Below, one piece after another: positions 53,877-64,000 of a stretch of 64,000 bases of DNA (positions are counted from its first letter, which is position 1; every line of letters starts with the position of its first letter). Both the position numbers and the translations under genes were made by a program. The stretch is from Serpula lacrymans var. lacrymans S7.9 (lineage: Eukaryota; Basidiomycota; Agaricomycetes; Boletales; Serpulaceae), in NCBI RefSeq assembly GCF_000218685.1, contig NW_006763294.1, forward strand, positions 617,691 through 681,690. The letters are read 5' to 3'. The notes beneath the pieces were generated by a model. That model was not told the DNA's origin. It saw only the letters and a program-made list of their open reading frames with translations, and did not search any database.

Positions 53877-55315
53877 AACTGTTTTAGAATGCTCATACCA
53901 TACCTCGAGGGCTCCAACAAAAGACATACGTGATTTTGGCAAACATTTCGTTTGTTACGGCGGCGTGTTGAAGGAGATAGAAGATGCTGAGGAGGATAGA
54001 AGAGAGGAGCTAAGGAATGAGCTAAACGTTGAAGAGGCCAGTCTTAAACAAATGGTAAGCACAGCTATGCTATATTCTCACACAGGCCGTTGACTGGAAT
54101 ACGATGCCTGTGGAGGCTACTCCCTCATGATATACAAATACTGTACAAAAGAGGAGTGAGGTTAACTGATCATTGATATCAGCACATAAGCATAGGTTAC
54201 CTCGTAGCATTTATGGTCTGGGAGCGTCCTCTTGTGGTAACTTTTCAGCTAACTTCGGTAAAGACATGCCGACAAAAGAAATAAGTGGGAGTCGTTGACG
54301 TGATCAGTCAGAAATAGGAGGCCATTCGCGACATATAGTGTAGCAACCATATCGACAGTTATTCAGTCCGTTCGTCAGCAGACTCTGTAACAGACGGTTT
54401 CACATCTCGAATCTGCCACCGTGGGGTCTCTTGGAAAACGCACGGTCATTGATATCCTTTCTAACGGCTTCCTAAGCCCGGGGAGGAAAATAAACATCCC
54501 TCCTGGTGGTGAAATTGTGAGAATTATCCTATTGAGTTGATTATTACAGCCTTTCGTACTGCGGATGAGGTGCGAGATGCTTGTTTCCGGGAAAACACCT
54601 AAAGCTGAAGAAAGACCGCTATTAGTTTGTCCAGTATGGGGATTCGCATTCGGCCTTTATTCCTTCTATCAGAAGATAACGTGTTACGGAACCTCATATG
54701 ATGAAGAGGGCAGACCAAGACCGGAATGGTAGCCAACGTGGTTCGATCAAACCGAAGGCACATATATCCAGGTCTAAACAGAGTCGCCAACAGAACGGTG
54801 AAGCGGATTCCCGTCCATCTCTAGCGCCTGTTGACTTTCAGTTCGCAGCAAAGAAAATTATTTATCGGACACTTATGCACCTCTTATGATTTCCCTCGGT
54901 TTTTTTTTACCGGCGTAATCATTTGAACTTTCAATAAATCGACCTCAGTAAATACGGAGATTGGCGCGGAGAAAGCTTGTGGGCAGATACTGGTAGGTCC
55001 GCGTGGGATTTGAACCACCTCACGTTATTTGTTGAAATAGTCTAGGGCAGTGTAATCTGGTAGATATCATGAATCGAGACAGTATTTAGGTTCGATCGGG
55101 GTACTCACTCGTACTGAGAAAATTAAAAAATATGGAATGTCTTCCTTGAAGACGAACTAGAGAATCAACCAGGACCAGGCCAACATAAACGTCGCATACG
55201 ATGGTATTATCCGCATCACTACTAGCGATTCTCGAACTGCTGAAGTTCCGTGCCAGAGCAGCTGCCATACATGAATGATTCACATGATAGTACGCGAAGC
55301 GAGCGTCTAAAGTCT
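53877..55315. other. intergenic stretch without recognised gene
   Basis: Plus-strand frames here are shadows or short. A string GGTGGTTCAAATCCCACGC on the minus strand near 55005 looks like a tRNA B box, but no A box or acceptor stem matches it. Confidence 0.5.
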
Positions 55316-55805
55316 TCATCTCGTCTCTTGATCCAATACATTGTCGCATTGCAAGCGCCATCCTTGCCCATGGGGTAGCCCACGAGTGTGTTTACCATCT
55401 ATAATAATGACCTTAGAAAGCTACGACCACACAATCAAACGACGTAGTAAAAACGTAGTCCTAAGCTAACATATAGACAAAAACATATCAGAGAAGTACT
55501 CTCATACCGTCCACGCATACACCAACAAGACCGACGTCTTCCCATATAGCTGGGTCTCTAACGACCGCCGTGTCCAAACGCGTCCCCAGATAAATATGGC
55601 CCACACACTCGCGTGGTTCGCCATCTTGAGCGTACATGGAGCACATGCGATATACGTTACGAAGAGCCTTGTAAGCCAATTGACCCGATATATGCTCAAA
55701 AAGTAATCCGCCTCCCAGGTTTTGAAATATATGGAGCAGATAAAACCGGTTTATCCTCTGTAATCTTACCTACAGGGTCAGTAGCGACGAAGACTAGAGA
55801 AAATA
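55316..55805 (-). CDS. unidentified gene, C-terminal exons
   Basis: Two exons fit exactly: 55508-55711 and 55316-55398 (donor GTATGA, acceptor TATAG, phase 1), preceded by an exon ending at 55770 whose start I could not fix. The protein reads ...ATDPVGGLLFEHISGQLAYK, ALRNVYRMCSMYAQDGEPRE, CVGHIYLGTRLDTAVVRDPA, IWEDVGLVGVCVDGKHTRGL, PHGQGWRLQCDNVLDQETR, stop. It is clearly protein-like with conserved-looking WED/GLVGV and Cys residues, but I do not recognise the family. Confidence 0.5.
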
Positions 55806-56110
55806 TCGATCCCCTTCAACAAGTGTGAACCTCTAGTCGAGTTGGGTGGAACATTTCCATTGTCGATGTTGGCCTTTGTTTTTGACACGTTCGAATGTAG
55901 ATGAAGAATCTTATCTGCGAACCGACGTTGAGAAAGCTGTAGCACTTGATAACATATTGCTTGTAACAAACTTGTAGTACAAGAGAGAATGAATCCGATA
56001 AACCAGCTCGCAGTGCTTAGGTAAAAGAGGCGCCCACAAACATACACAAACACATGTTCGCGACTCTCGACCAGAAAATTGCATTTGAGTTGCTGTACCC
56101 GTAAAAAAAA

Positions 56111-56789
56111 ATGTCGATGCCCCTCGTCGCCCCGCTCTTCCCTGCGGGGAAAGAGCCACTTCCTCCAGGGTTCACAGAAGAAGAGCGCGAGCAGCTAATG
56201 CAGGCCAAAAAGTACCAGAACTGGATGACTATGGGGATGGAGTCTTGCGTGGCTAAAACGGCACTGGCTGGTGGTGGTGGTGGGTATCTCATTTCTCGTG
56301 TCATCCCCCCGCATACATGGACATTCTGAGTTTATTGTTAGAATGACCTCTCAGGATTCGCTATTGGTGCTCTTTTCTCTTTGATGTCTGCTTCATTCGC
56401 GTACGAGGACCCGCTGCTTCGGGCACAAACACAGGCCGGCATGAACTCGGGCCAGAAAGCAAAGGAGATATTCAAGGAAATGGGAAGAGGGATGTACAAG
56501 AGCGGTAAAGGTTTTGGTAAAGTTGGTGCATTATTTGCAGGCATTGAATGCGTAATAGAAGGCGTGAGTCTCTTGCTATCGCTTTCACACAGACACTCAC
56601 AAACATATACCATGGCACACATAGTATCGGGCAAAGAATGATATGGTCAACCCAGTAGCTGCAGGCTTCGTTGCCGGTGGTATCCTTGCCAGAAACTCGG
56701 GTCCAAAAGCTGTCCTAGGTGGTGGTATAGCGTTTGCAGCATTTTCGGCGGCCATTGACCTGTTCTTGCGACGAGAGCCCGCAGAGTAA
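56111..56789 (+). CDS. TIM22: mitochondrial inner membrane translocase subunit Tim22
   Basis: Exons 56111-56279, 56355-56563 and 56625-56789 (phases agree) give 180 aa. After a short hydrophilic N-terminus ([39 protein letters not shown]), the Tim17/22/23 family core follows: [24 protein letters not shown] (first helix with the glycine motif), [40 protein letters not shown], and [38 protein letters not shown]. Tim22 forms the channel of the carrier translocase that inserts multispanning proteins into the inner membrane. Length and features match Tim22 rather than Tim17 or Tim23. Convergent with the arrestin gene. Confidence 0.95.
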
Positions 56790-57387
56790 GTCACTTGATT
56801 CATATATGATCGTACCCGCTGAGCTTTGTCTAGTGAGGATTAATGCAATATCTCTGAGATGTGAGCTATCTAGACTAACTTATTACCTTTTTGTTGGATT
56901 CATGTCACCACTCACGCACTGTATATCTGCACTAATTCAATTTACCAAGTTACGACTTATTCAACGTAAACAGGTTCGGTAGAACGCATACGATCCTGCC
57001 TTTGCAAGAGAAGGCCTGACATGCCCTATCAGAGTCAGCTGCTACATACTCTGCTGTCTTCCTAACCATGGCTCATGTCGAGCTGAAATTTGGCGACGTC
57101 CTGTCTCGATGCTACATCGATGTCGGTACCGGAAGACCAAAAGAATGCTTATATCGATCGAATTCCGCATCTGTCACACTTTATTAGCCTCCTATGGAGT
57201 TTATTGATCACGCTCGGGCGAAACGACAGAAAGCAAAGAGAAAAAAAGTCAATTGAGCTCTATGATTAACACACAAAAATAGACACAAAAACATATGAAG
57301 CAGATTACCCTCAAGTACATAAGCTAGAATCACAAAATCAAAATCAAAAATTCCGTACTATATCACCTTTAAATCCTTTCGAAAATT
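56790..57387. other. convergent intergenic region
   Basis: 3' flanks of TIM22 and of the arrestin gene. No further gene recognised. Confidence 0.6.
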
Positions 57388-60223
57388 TCATCGTACGGCA
57401 GAAACAGCTCTGCCTTGTTGCACCACATTCTCATACGCCGGCGGCGCATCCCCCATCTCGCTTTCCTGGCCAGATATCAAACGTTCATACTGGATATTCC
57501 GGTTTGCTAGGGTATCTGTGTTATCAATCCCATTCCTCAGCGAGGGCATCGTCAGCGGGTTTACAGGAGCCTGATTCTCGGCTGTGGATGCCGCCGAGTC
57601 GCTCGATCGCCGAGAGGCGACACGGTCAAGCGCTTGGCGCTGTCCGTCCACGTCCTGGGCTGAACACATACCCCGTACGCGTTTGGTCTCACATGGGCAG
57701 GATGAGTAGCTGGTGGTGCATGCGTTTTCGAGGGCCTCGGAATAACGCGGTAGCGATACCCATTCGGGGTTACATCGACACTGTAACGGTCAAACAAAGC
57801 CGACGGTCAGGATACGTGGCTACTGAGAGCACCGGGTTTTACTTACCGACAGGATATGCACTGGTGTTTGCACCACGATGTCAAACAACTTCTTCTTCCC
57901 CGTCTTTAAATCCATTGCTTCGTCGTCGCCACGCTCTACTCTGAAGATGATCTTTAGAACATGTCCGATCATGATACTGCCCTTTTTGTTTCGATTCGTG
58001 AAGTGCAGCGAAGCGCAGGAATTTGGGAGCTGCAACTCATGATTAAACGTCCACGGTCCCGGCCCCATCAGCGAGGACGCCATTTCCGAACAGTCTTCAT
58101 CGGGTTTGAGCAAATCGTAGAATGGCGAATTTTTAAATGCCTCTGGATCATCGGACACAAGTGGAAGAATGGCATCACTATCGTTGTCTTTGTCGCTGTC
58201 GCGGTTTCGGAGAGAAAGCAGTGTAACGCGATGCACTGGTTCGGAGCGGGCAATGCGCTTCATTTGGGTATAGTAATCCACTCGCTCTGATTTGTAATAT
58301 TAGTAAATGGGATTATATGCTTAGGCACAGAGTATTATGACTGCTTACCCTCGAGATGGATGGATATCCGATGGACCTTGGCCTTGGTGAGCGGCAATAT
58401 GGTAATCTGAATAGGCATGGTACCGCCGATATGGAAGCTACGTCCGGACACTGCAATCAGGTATTGTAATTGGGAATCCCACTGCCGCTCGATGATGATA
58501 TTCTCGGTCTCCTCTGTGTCCTCCTCTCCAGGGGATGACACTATCACAACCTCTCTGGATGCAGTCATCTTCGACCTGAAAGCGCCCGGACGATGTACCT
58601 CCGCCTTGAGTCGCCATGCCATAGACCCATAGTCACACTCGATTGTCGGAGGTGAGTTTGCGGGAATTGTGAACGAAATGGGATAAGTGTAAGTACCTAT
58701 ATCGGATCAATCCATGTTGGTAAATATCATTTACTAATGATGTAACGTAACACCAGCTGCACAGGCTTAACGTACCTTTCTTGAACTCTTTCCAGCCTTC
58801 ACCGCTATCCTTACGCTCGTCACTTTCCAAGCCTAGCATCTCTCCGACTTTCCCTAGAGTCGAACGCTCTTTGTGTTGCACTGGCATTCGATTGGCATCA
58901 TGAACCCTTGCCTTTCCTTTGTCTAATGTTCTTCCCCTTTCTTTGTCTCGGTGCATGTCCAGGCTGCGCCCATGCCTTCGTTGTTCAGTTGCCACGAAAC
59001 TTCTGGGAGAGCTGGATCGCACACGATCCTTGACAGCACCCATGAATACGCTCGACACTGCAGCCAGGCTGAAACGTGTGTGTTTCCTCCCACGTCCCTC
59101 ATCAGGGCTTTCTGGCGAATTGGCGTTAACCTTAGATGGAGTGGGAGACAACGTGACTGGCGACTGCAAGTAAGAAGCCGGAGGCGACGTCATACTCATA
59201 TTTAAGGTTGACTCGTCTTCATCCACGTTATCGATGCTAGGTCTGCGCGAGAGTGACGTATCTCGGTGCGAATGAATGCTAGAGGCAGATGATGACGGGG
59301 GATTCTGAAGGATGTTACCCTGTGCATGCAAGGAGGGACCTAAACCGACAATATTGGTGAGCTTGACCTGTTTTTGTGAATATTATTGCGCATATACGAA
59401 CTTGTTTTTCCAGATTCAAGGTTTCTCAAAGCCTGGCGGAGATCTTCGAGCGTCTGAGCCGGGTTATCATCCAGTCTTCCAAGAGGCCATACTTGAGGGC
59501 AATTTGTGGGAAATGAATTGGTATGTGATGGCGATAATCCGGGACGACCATCAAACACAAATGATGAATGCGCGGCTGGGGTATAAGGCGGAGAGGGCAG
59601 AGAATGCTCCTGGTGTGAATGGATCTCTCGGTGCAAAACTGCGTTGTCGGCGCTTACTCGACGTGACGTCCTCACATGCTCACTAGTAGCTGGATTGGCG
59701 CTAACAGCACGAGTGACAGTAGGCGATCGAGCCATGACGGGTTCTGTCTCATTACGGGGTGTAGCCGTGGCGCTACGACGCGCAGGTGTGTGTATTTCAT
59801 CCTCGTCATGGTCGTGCTGCAGGAAGAGCCCTGGCCCTACGGATGCTGTGCGTCTCGTGGAGGGTGTAGAGCCAGCACGGAAGAAGACGGTAGATGCAGA
59901 AAAGATTTTGTGGGACTCTGTTACCTCGATACGGCGCGCGCCAACCCCTGTGGCACAGCAAAAGTATAAGTGTATATCAGACAGATGCAGGGAAACTAGC
60001 TACCCTCTGGCCAGGATGTCGTCACTTTCCCCTGCAGCTCAAGCTCGATACTGGATATCCTGGTTGGCTTCGCGATGTTCAAGGTGAGCAGTCCGCGAAT
60101 CATTGAAGGCGCTACATCGTCCTGTGTGCGTCGCCTTCCTGTGGGGTCATTAGTGCGCAAGTAGACGACAGACTCTGTAAGACGGATGGCAAGGGTGTTC
60201 TTGTCGCTACGTATTTTTGACAT
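57388..60223 (-). CDS. alpha-arrestin (ART family endocytic adaptor), six exons
   Basis: Exons 60004-60223, 59402-59947, 58776-59339, 58349-58696, 57847-58286 and 57388-57780 give 836 aa, all phases agreeing. The arrestin N-domain begins MSKIRSDKNTLAIRLTESVV (GLLTLNIAKPTRISSIELEL, then ...VTESHKIFSASTVFF) and is interrupted by a roughly 380-residue Ser/Pro/Arg-rich insertion. It resumes with GTYTYPISFTIPANSPPTIE and CDYGSMAWRLKAEVHRPGAF. The arrestin C-domain follows (RQWDSQLQYLIAVSGRSFHI, GGTMPIQITILPLTKAKVH, NHELQLPNSC, HVLKIIFRVERGDD, LFDIVVQTPVHIL). A PPAY motif (PPxY) near the C-terminus should recruit a Rsp5-type ubiquitin ligase. ARTs target plasma-membrane transporters for ubiquitination and endocytosis. 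Confidence 0.93.
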
Positions 60224-60885
60224 GGGTGAAGAAGGAAAGAAAGGGTTGTGCAGCACTCGAGACGAGTCAGAAAGATATAGTTTTTGCTAGACACCGAAGT
60301 GGCAAGCGATAAGGAGCAGAACCCCGTTGTATGAATATATAATGAGACAGCAGGCGGCCTGCAGGTCAATAAATAAGAGTTGGATGAAAAGAACAGCCTG
60401 TCGCGGAACTGGACTGTCAGAAAACGGAGCTCTGGCCTGTGGTGGATGTGACTCTCAGTCCCAAGTGCGAGTTACTAGTTCCGAGTCATCCATTTCGCTG
60501 CTTTCGTTCCTGGTTATCATCGTCGGACCGGCGGCCATTTGATCCGCTCGGCCGAATCTGCACGTGCCACAGCAATCAACGTGCACCGCTGCCCATGGCC
60601 TGTCACTCCAATGAAAAAATAGGTCGCTCAGTCGCGAGGAGGCTCTATGCACAGCAAGAAATGTCATATCTATGGAGTACAAGTGGGAAAAACACATGCT
60701 TGTAGGGCGGGAAATGGCTGTCGATATTATATGCCACCTCCAAATTATCATCAATCGGGTACGGTACAGCAATTGCAGGTGAAAATAGGACAAGACAACT
60801 GGCGATATCGCCGAATGCATCCTACGGATCTCAAACCATAGTCCAGACCTCGTAGCATCGCCATCATCGAATGCGCAGGCACCGG
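60224..60885. other. intergenic region, arrestin promoter side
   Basis: Upstream of the arrestin gene and downstream of the next minus-strand gene. TATATAATG-like AT-rich string near 60335. No gene recognised. Confidence 0.5.
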
Positions 60886-62042
60886 TCATACAAACACGAT
60901 CCATAAACCGGCCACCATCGACCCTCCCAAGCATGTTGTGCCAAAGATGCTGACAGACAGCGGATGTAACGCCCACGCGTACAGGATGATCCCCGTTATG
61001 CACAACACAAATCCAATCGCGGCCAGTGAGATACACAGCGTGTGGAAGCGACTTAAAAGGTGAGATGAGGCAGCACGCCGGAACAGTCCAACCTGTTCGA
61101 TATGCGGGTTCTTCGACAAAATGGGCGGTTCCGGAGAAGTATCCCTGCGTTTTGGAGCCTTTTTGTGGCTCCCATGCTTCCTGTCATCAGAATCGTCAAT
61201 GACTTCAGGAGATTCGCCTCCTTTCTCGATATCTCTCTCCATATCTTTGCTCGTGATGGACCCCGGTACTGGAGAGGCCGTGATAACTTCGATGCCTTCA
61301 ACTTTTAATTCTTCCTTCGTCGCTTCTTCCAGTTTGTAATTGATCAAAAGGAAAGCTGCAAGAAAAGAGAGAATAGCTGTACGTTCCAACAAAGGTGAGC
61401 ATGTTTTCAAGCTCCAATCAAATGTGCTAATATAGAAACAGACCGGAATATACGTGTACGACCAGTGCTCCGACCAACACCGCGTTGGAACCTCTCAACA
61501 CTAAATTACCAGCACCATCGTTATCGCGCGTCGGGGTAGTCATGGCCAAGAGGCCGGTCTCAATAGATGCAAAGAATGTGGTCTAAAAGGCGCATATATG
61601 CCACCTGTGAATCAGCTATTGGGTCCCAGTCATCATTCCACTTACGATGACGCTGATGAGCTGCAGCCTCTCCTGCCACGAGTTCACCAAATCCTTCTGG
61701 GCCCTCTTCCGTGCCCTCTCGTCTGCCTCATCTTGATCTTTTTGTGTGCCTGCAACAACATTATATCACTCAACGTCAACAGGTTGGGCCCGGTGGCGAC
61801 CTACGTTTGCGGGTGGGAGGGTAAAGATCTACTTCGGGTTGATCATCCTCTGGGTGAGTCCTTGTCAACACAAGCCTCATGAGCGCACTGCTAGGCTCTG
61901 TGCGTGACCTCGGAATGCCACTGTCTATTCGTAAAGGTTCTGCATAGATGAACACGCCATGTCTGAGAACGACTCTTTTACACGCATAGCAACCACACTC
62001 GTGCTTACCGTGACCATTAACATTAACTCTCATCGCTGCCAT
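60886..62042 (-). CDS. four-helix transmembrane protein of unknown function, five exons
   Basis: Exons 62009-62042, 61805-61939, 61646-61749, 61444-61582 and 60886-61376 (phases agree) give 300 aa. The N-terminal ~70 residues are hydrophilic. A charged helix (DEADERARKRAQKDLVNSWQ) leads into ERLQLISVITTFFASIETGL (membrane segment 1), GSNAVLVGALVVHVYSAILS (2, continuing LAAFLLINY), then a cytosolic acidic/basic loop of about 90 residues. Two more helices follow (LCISLAAIGFVLCITGIILY; IFGTTCLGGSMVAGLWIVFV). The W-x-E-R-L-Q-L-I-S-V-I pattern is common to an uncharacterised family of Agaricomycete membrane proteins. Function unknown. Confidence 0.78.
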
Positions 62043-63568
62043 TGTTAAACGTTAAAATTCGTGGGTCGTGCAGGAGAGAATGAGAGGAAAGCAAGATGAG
62101 AGTGCAAATAGAAAATAGTGGGGTGATTACTTGATTGAATATTTTTTTTATATAGTAAGGAAGACGGTGAAACGGTCTTCTTGGCTTGTCACATCGAAAG
62201 GAGCCACGTCTGAACTGCAACAAGCATTTATAATATATTTTTTCGCGGGCGTCTTTCGTGTTTGCTTAGTTCATTTCTCCAACGGAACCGGAACCTTTTC
62301 ACGGCTGTGAATGAGCGCTCCACTGCTTTGACACCACCTGAGCGCTGAGCTTGAATACGCCCTCTGTGCTCTTTCCAACTTGAAGCTCGAAGGACTGGTT
62401 CTGCTGCAACTACCTGCTGACTTTCCAGGGCGGGAATGCATGCACAACGTACTCTTCAAGCCCATCTACAACACACATGTTACTCCAGTCCCACTGGTCA
62501 AGGGTTCCGTACGACATCCACGGTGGTCTTTGTCACCACAGTGCGCAGCCGCTCCTGTGTTTTCTCCAACCTTTCCATCATTTTATGGCGCCTCGTTCAT
62601 TGATGCCAAGCTTAGATGATGCTACTAGTGCAGAAGACGCTCCTTGGGTTATGGTGCTTTTACGTGAAGGAATTTCAACTGATTCCCCGCCAAGTTAATT
62701 TCCTTCCAAGTGGTCAATGCCCACCGGACAGCATTGTGAATCACAGTCAAGTCTGGTATCGCATTTTCTTCGGAGATCCAAGCGTTGCGAAAAACCAGGC
62801 CGAAGAAAATCCTCCGATTTCTCGATCGATCATATTTAGCACGGATAGGGGGATTTCGCAAAGTAACACACGCAGTTCTGTACATCAAGCCCGTGTCCTC
62901 GACTCACATAAATCCGTCAAGAAAGGATTTGTTGACTTCGCCGCCCGGTTCGAATTTATTTTGCAGGAACTCTCACGTAGTCACGTCAACTTGATGCTCG
63001 GCCTCCTTTACTCAGGCTCCACCTTTAGTTCTCTGGACAAGGTCGGATGTATCAATACGCCGTGCCTGTGTTACACCATCTGCTTCGAATTGATGATGAT
63101 ATGGTTGTACGGGCCCCTGGTTCTCATGTATGTCAGCTATTAAGACTTGTGCCTACCAGACACTGTAACATATATAAGTTTACCATGATCTTCCAATAGA
63201 GTCTCGTCTGTGATGAGCATCCGCTTTATCATACGGTGGATGATTGGTTACGGCTCAACTTTCGAGCCCGGCCAATGTCCGGCATAATATTTTTCAAAAT
63301 CCGATGTACCTTCAGCTATTATATTTGTATTTAGCAAAATTCGAGCAAGGCCTTTGATGGGCGATCAACGAAAATACATTTTAATTAATTTCTTTGATCC
63401 AGCGAGTGTGATTTGGGCAAAAGCCAGTGTGATGAGAGATCGAGCGAGCGTGCAATTCAACATGTCAACATAGGATTTCAAGCGATACAGTAAGTACATG
63501 TCATGTAAAAAAAAATCCCTCTCAGCCACGAACACGACTGGACATGATGTCAATCTCTTGTGATGTTC
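62043..63568. other. intergenic region with one coding-like minus frame
   Basis: The minus frame 62888-62649 (RNRRIFFGLVFRNAWISEEN, VIHNAVRWALTTWKEINLAG) is protein-like, but no start or partner exon was found. The plus frame 62616-63143 overlaps it and looks like a shadow. No RNA gene or transposon end recognised. Confidence 0.4.
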
Positions 63569-64000
63569 TCATCTTTGTAGCCGAACTCTGTGAAAAAAGA
63601 GGTGACATGAGATGTAGTAGAAAGGATCCATCAGAAAAAGAAAACATACTGCTGTCTGCAAGGAAGGGAGTCCGAAATATACACAATACTGGTTGCATTT
63701 GTGCAACAAGGGGAAGTTGTCTAACGTCGCCGTCCAGTTTCCTTCGCCAAAATTATCGGCAAAGTCTCTGGGAAAGGATGAGAACCAACCACATGGAGGT
63801 AATAGAGCCTTACTTGGTAGTGATAACCTGGCAGTCAGTCAATATTCCACCGGACCCTGACAAGTCAAATGTAAGTACGAAAAGGAAAGCAAAAGAGACT
63901 AGCTTATATTAACTTACCTTGAAAATCTGAGATGAACACAAGGCCTTGCGAGAAATGATATTGAGTGTGTTGTGCGAAGCATAGGAAGGTGCAATCTCGG
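63569..64000 (-). CDS. alpha-kinase domain protein, C-terminal exons (partial at right edge)
   Basis: Exons 63918-64000 (open at the edge), 63814-63856 and 63569-63767 join in phase: ...GLVFISDFQG, SGGILTDCQVITTK, DFADNFGEGNWTATLDNFPL, LHKCNQYCVYFGLPSLQ and a short tail. The (D)xQGxxxxLTDxQ motif, then the H-x-C-N-x-x-C-x5-L zinc-binding end, is the signature of the C-terminal lobe of alpha-kinases (MHCK/EF2K family), which are expanded in Agaricomycetes. The N-terminal part with the P-loop lies beyond the window. The 30-residue hydrophobic/basic tail after LPSLQ is unusual and may be a retained-intron artefact of my model. Confidence 0.78.

Noticed and set aside
54990..55080. Minus-strand tRNA suggested by GGTGGTTCAAATCCC
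   Set aside because: Good B-box look, but no A box upstream and no complementary acceptor strand for GGACCTA within tRNA distance.
62616..63143. 175-codon plus-strand frame as a gene
   Set aside because: It overlaps a more protein-like minus-strand frame and shows no signature; treated as unassigned.
1..64000. CRISPR arrays, bacterial operons or integrons
   Set aside because: No regularly spaced repeats; spliced genes and LTR elements show a eukaryotic (fungal) genome.

Overview
The window looks like nuclear DNA of a mushroom-forming basidiomycete (Agaricomycete). Genes carry many short GT-AG introns, mostly 50-80 nt. The protein families are typical of that group: chromodomain Gypsy elements, a Plavaka-type transposase, a Nab2 poly(A)-RNA-binding protein, a Pho80-type cyclin, TIM22, an alpha-arrestin, a KNH1-like secreted protein and an alpha-kinase. 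All gene models below were spliced by hand from the sequence; wherever I give exon coordinates, the exon phases were checked and agree.

Layout. 0-5 kb: edge of a secreted protein gene, a small membrane or secreted protein, and a four-exon GNAT acetyltransferase. 4.7-9.3 kb and 10.3-17.0 kb are long stretches with no recognisable gene, on either side of a Pho80-type cyclin. 17.0-22.8 kb: a 15-exon mitochondrial P-loop ATPase convergent with Nab2. 22.8-32.8 kb: a fluid region with three diverged minus-strand copies of a tiny Asn-rich gene (motif DVAGNQ) about 3 kb apart, a cytochrome b5-domain gene with a lost splice acceptor, and coding-like fragments of unknown genes.

32.8-47.7 kb: two nested LTR retrotransposons. 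An outer minus-strand Gypsy/chromovirus (32781-47710, 342-bp LTRs, target duplication GTAAA) sits inside a tRNA-Met-like sequence. Its pol is split by a very young plus-strand chromovirus (36346-44377, 697-bp LTRs that look identical, target duplication TGATC). In both elements an 11-nt primer-binding site lies 1 nt after the 5' LTR and is perfectly complementary to sequence about 35 nt downstream of the LTR TATA box, which indicates Tf1-like self-priming. Both also have a -1 slippery heptamer at the gag/pol overlap. The inner element's predicted 5' leader, about 2 kb long, contains no ATG in any frame before the gag start, yet holds two long overlapping open frames. I consider this the most unusual signal in the window.

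47.8-52.5 kb: remains of a Plavaka transposase, interrupted by an unclassified 1.8-kb insertion, and a decayed Myb/SANT-like gene. 53.4-64 kb: ordinary host genes. These are a KNH1-like secreted protein, an unidentified gene, TIM22, a six-exon alpha-arrestin convergent with TIM22, a four-helix membrane protein, and the C-terminal end of an alpha-kinase at the right edge.

The host genes do not form an obvious pathway. The links that can be read are convergent pairs (ATPase/Nab2, TIM22/arrestin), the tandem DVAGNQ array, and transposon accumulation between 32 and 52 kb.
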